Assembly: GCA_003223065.1 (NCBI GenBank)
Contig: QHXU01000079.1
Span: 1-6,624 of the forward strand
Source of the DNA: Acidobacteriota bacterium
GTDB taxonomy: Bacteria > Acidobacteriota > Terriglobia > Bryobacterales > Bryobacteraceae
Length of the DNA stretch: 6,624 nucleotides
Reading direction: 5' to 3'
Shown in pieces: positions 5,462 to 6,624 of the stretch. The translations under genes and the position numbers were made by a program. Every line of letters begins with the position of its first letter. Positions within the stretch are counted from its first letter, which is position 1. Below the pieces are notes generated by a model. The model worked only from the letters and a program-made list of their open reading frames with translations, was not told the DNA's origin and searched no databases.

Positions 5462-6624
5462 ATGATTCTTTACGCCGCCACGATTTTCTTAAGCGCATTC
5501 CTGCTGTTTCAGGTGCAGCCGCTCATTGCGAAAATGATCCTGCCCTGGTTCGGCGGCTCCGCGGCAGTCTGGAGTTCGGCTCTGCTGTTCTTTCAGCTGC
5601 TGCTGCTGCTGGGCTACGGTTACGCGCATTGCTCCGTCCGCTATCTACAGCCGAAAGTGCAGGTGGCGACCCACGCAGCGCTGCTCGCCGTAAGCTGCGC
5701 GCTCCTGCCGATCCAGCCTTCCGCTGCCTGGAAGCCTTCCGCAGCCGGTGATCCCACGCTGCGCATTCTGGAGCTGCTCGCGGCCACAATCGGACTGCCC
5801 TATTTACTGCTTTCCGCGACCAGCCCTCTGCTCCAGGCCTGGTATGTGCGGCGCTCCGGAAGCCGCATGCCGTATCGCCTGTTCGCCTTGTCGAACTTCG
5901 GCTCGATGCTGGCGCTGGTGAGCTTTCCGTTCCTGGTAGAGCCGCAGCTGACTTCCAGGCAGCAGGCATACACTTGGAGCGGCGCCTACGTCGTGTTCGC
6001 GGCCTTGTGCGCCTTTGCGGCCTGGGTCAGCCGTGGCCCAGGAGTCGAAAGAGCTTCCGGGACTGACCTGGCGGAACTCGCGAAGAGCCCACGCCTTGCC
6101 GATCTAGCCCTATGGGTGATCCTGGCGGGCTGCGCCTCTACGCTCCTGGTGGCCATCACAAATCACATGACTCAGAACGTCGCGCCAATACCTCTGCTCT
6201 GGGTTATGCCGCTGGCGTTATATCTAATGACCTTCATTCTCGCGTTCGAAAGCGATCGGATCTATAAACGATTTATTTTTGTGCCGTTGCTGGTCCCGAT
6301 GCTCGGCGTGATGGCTTACTCGATCTATGCCGGCGCGGGAAATCTGCACATAAAGTGGCTGCTCCCGGGGTTTTCATTCGGCCTGTTTGTCGCTTGCATG
6401 GTGTGTCATGGCGAGTTGGCGCGCCGCAAACCCCCGGCTCAGCACCTGACGATCTTTTATCTGATGGTTTCGCTTGGCGGAGCGCTGGGCGGATCGTTCG
6501 TCGCACTCGTCGCGCCGCGGGTATTCCACTCCTATCTGGAGCTCCCGCTTGGATTGGCCGCTTGCGCGGCGGTCACCACCATCGTGCTCCGGAACGTGAC
6601 AATGCCGAAGATTGGCCCCTGGCC
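5462..6624 (+). CDS. Polytopic membrane protein, spermidine-synthase-fusion family (copy 2, partial)
   Basis: An open frame from ATG 5462 to the window end without a stop: 387 complete codons and two further bases. It aligns end to end with the membrane half of copy 1. The first 62 residues differ at only nine positions (about 85% identical), with the same FQVQPLIAKMILPWFGGS, NHMTQNVAPIPLLW (from 234) and CHGEL (315-319) landmarks, and the end reaches the position just before the soluble domain. By analogy the full protein should be near 680 residues and carry the same synthase-like domain, but that part is not seen. The more variable part is the cytoplasmic-type loop near residues 200-215 (RGPGVERASGTDLAEL), where copy 1 has a different sequence. 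It is most simply a tandem gene duplication, likely in one transcript with copy 1. Confidence 0.85.
   Translation, partial: MILYAATIFLSAFLLFQVQPLIAKMILPWFGGSAAVWSSALLFFQLLLLLGYGYAHCSVRYLQPKVQVATHAALLAVSCALLPIQPSAAWKPSAAGDPTLRILELLAATIGLPYLLLSATSPLLQAWYVRRSGSRMPYRLFALSNFGSMLALVSFPFLVEPQLTSRQQAYTWSGAYVVFAALCAFAAWVSRGPGVERASGTDLAELAKSPRLADLALWVILAGCASTLLVAITNHMTQNVAPIPLLWVMPLALYLMTFILAFESDRIYKRFIFVPLLVPMLGVMAYSIYAGAGNLHIKWLLPGFSFGLFVACMVCHGELARRKPPAQHLTIFYLMVSLGGALGGSFVALVAPRVFHSYLELPLGLAACAAVTTIVLRNVTMPKIGPW

Noticed and set aside
5446..5751. 101-codon plus-strand frame overlapping the start of copy 2
   Set aside because: It is an Ala/Arg-rich shadow of the frame starting at 5462, which matches copy 1 almost residue for residue.

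Overview
The window is about 6.6 kb of moderately GC-rich bacterial DNA. It most resembles a soil Acidobacteriota genome (Solibacter/Bryobacter-like). This rests on recognising gene families that are common there: a DUF4097 protein, long membrane proteins fused to a spermidine-synthase-like domain, and a small lysozyme-fold exported protein. It is a family-level inference, not a taxonomic proof. I see no mobile-element gene, CRISPR array, rRNA or tRNA.

Layout. Bases 1-134 hold no convincing gene but have a 10-bp inverted repeat. Bases 135-608 (minus) encode a small, probably exported, lysozyme-fold (transglycosylase/glucosaminidase-like) protein. Bases 609-1038 are a divergent intergenic region, with a possible 45-residue membrane miniprotein (702-839, minus) and a tandem 12-bp repeat. 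Bases 1039-2450 (plus) are a motA-motB stator pair; the motB start TTG shares bases with the motA stop TGA. The 2451-2586 gap carries a palindrome, a sigma-54-like promoter candidate and a clear ribosome binding site, all arranged for the next gene. Bases 2587-3339 encode a secreted DUF4097 protein. Bases 3419-5449 encode a 676-residue polytopic membrane protein fused to a spermidine-synthase-like Rossmann domain. A close tandem paralogue starts at 5462, 12 bp after that stop codon, and runs open off the right edge (387 codons seen).

How the genes relate. MotA and MotB form an ion-driven stator, with the ion-binding Asp, the rotor-interaction Arg/Glu and both structural prolines in place. No other flagellar gene is in view, and the MotB linker is short. 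The divergent lysozyme-fold protein also acts on peptidoglycan if its family assignment holds, but nothing shows that it works with the stator. The two membrane-synthase genes look like a recent-to-moderate tandem duplication and probably form one transcript. The DUF4097 gene appears to be separately controlled.

I do not see an obviously new multi-gene system. The observations most worth checking are the duplicated membrane-synthase genes with an atypical catalytic loop, the isolated compact stator, and the candidate sigma-54 control region.
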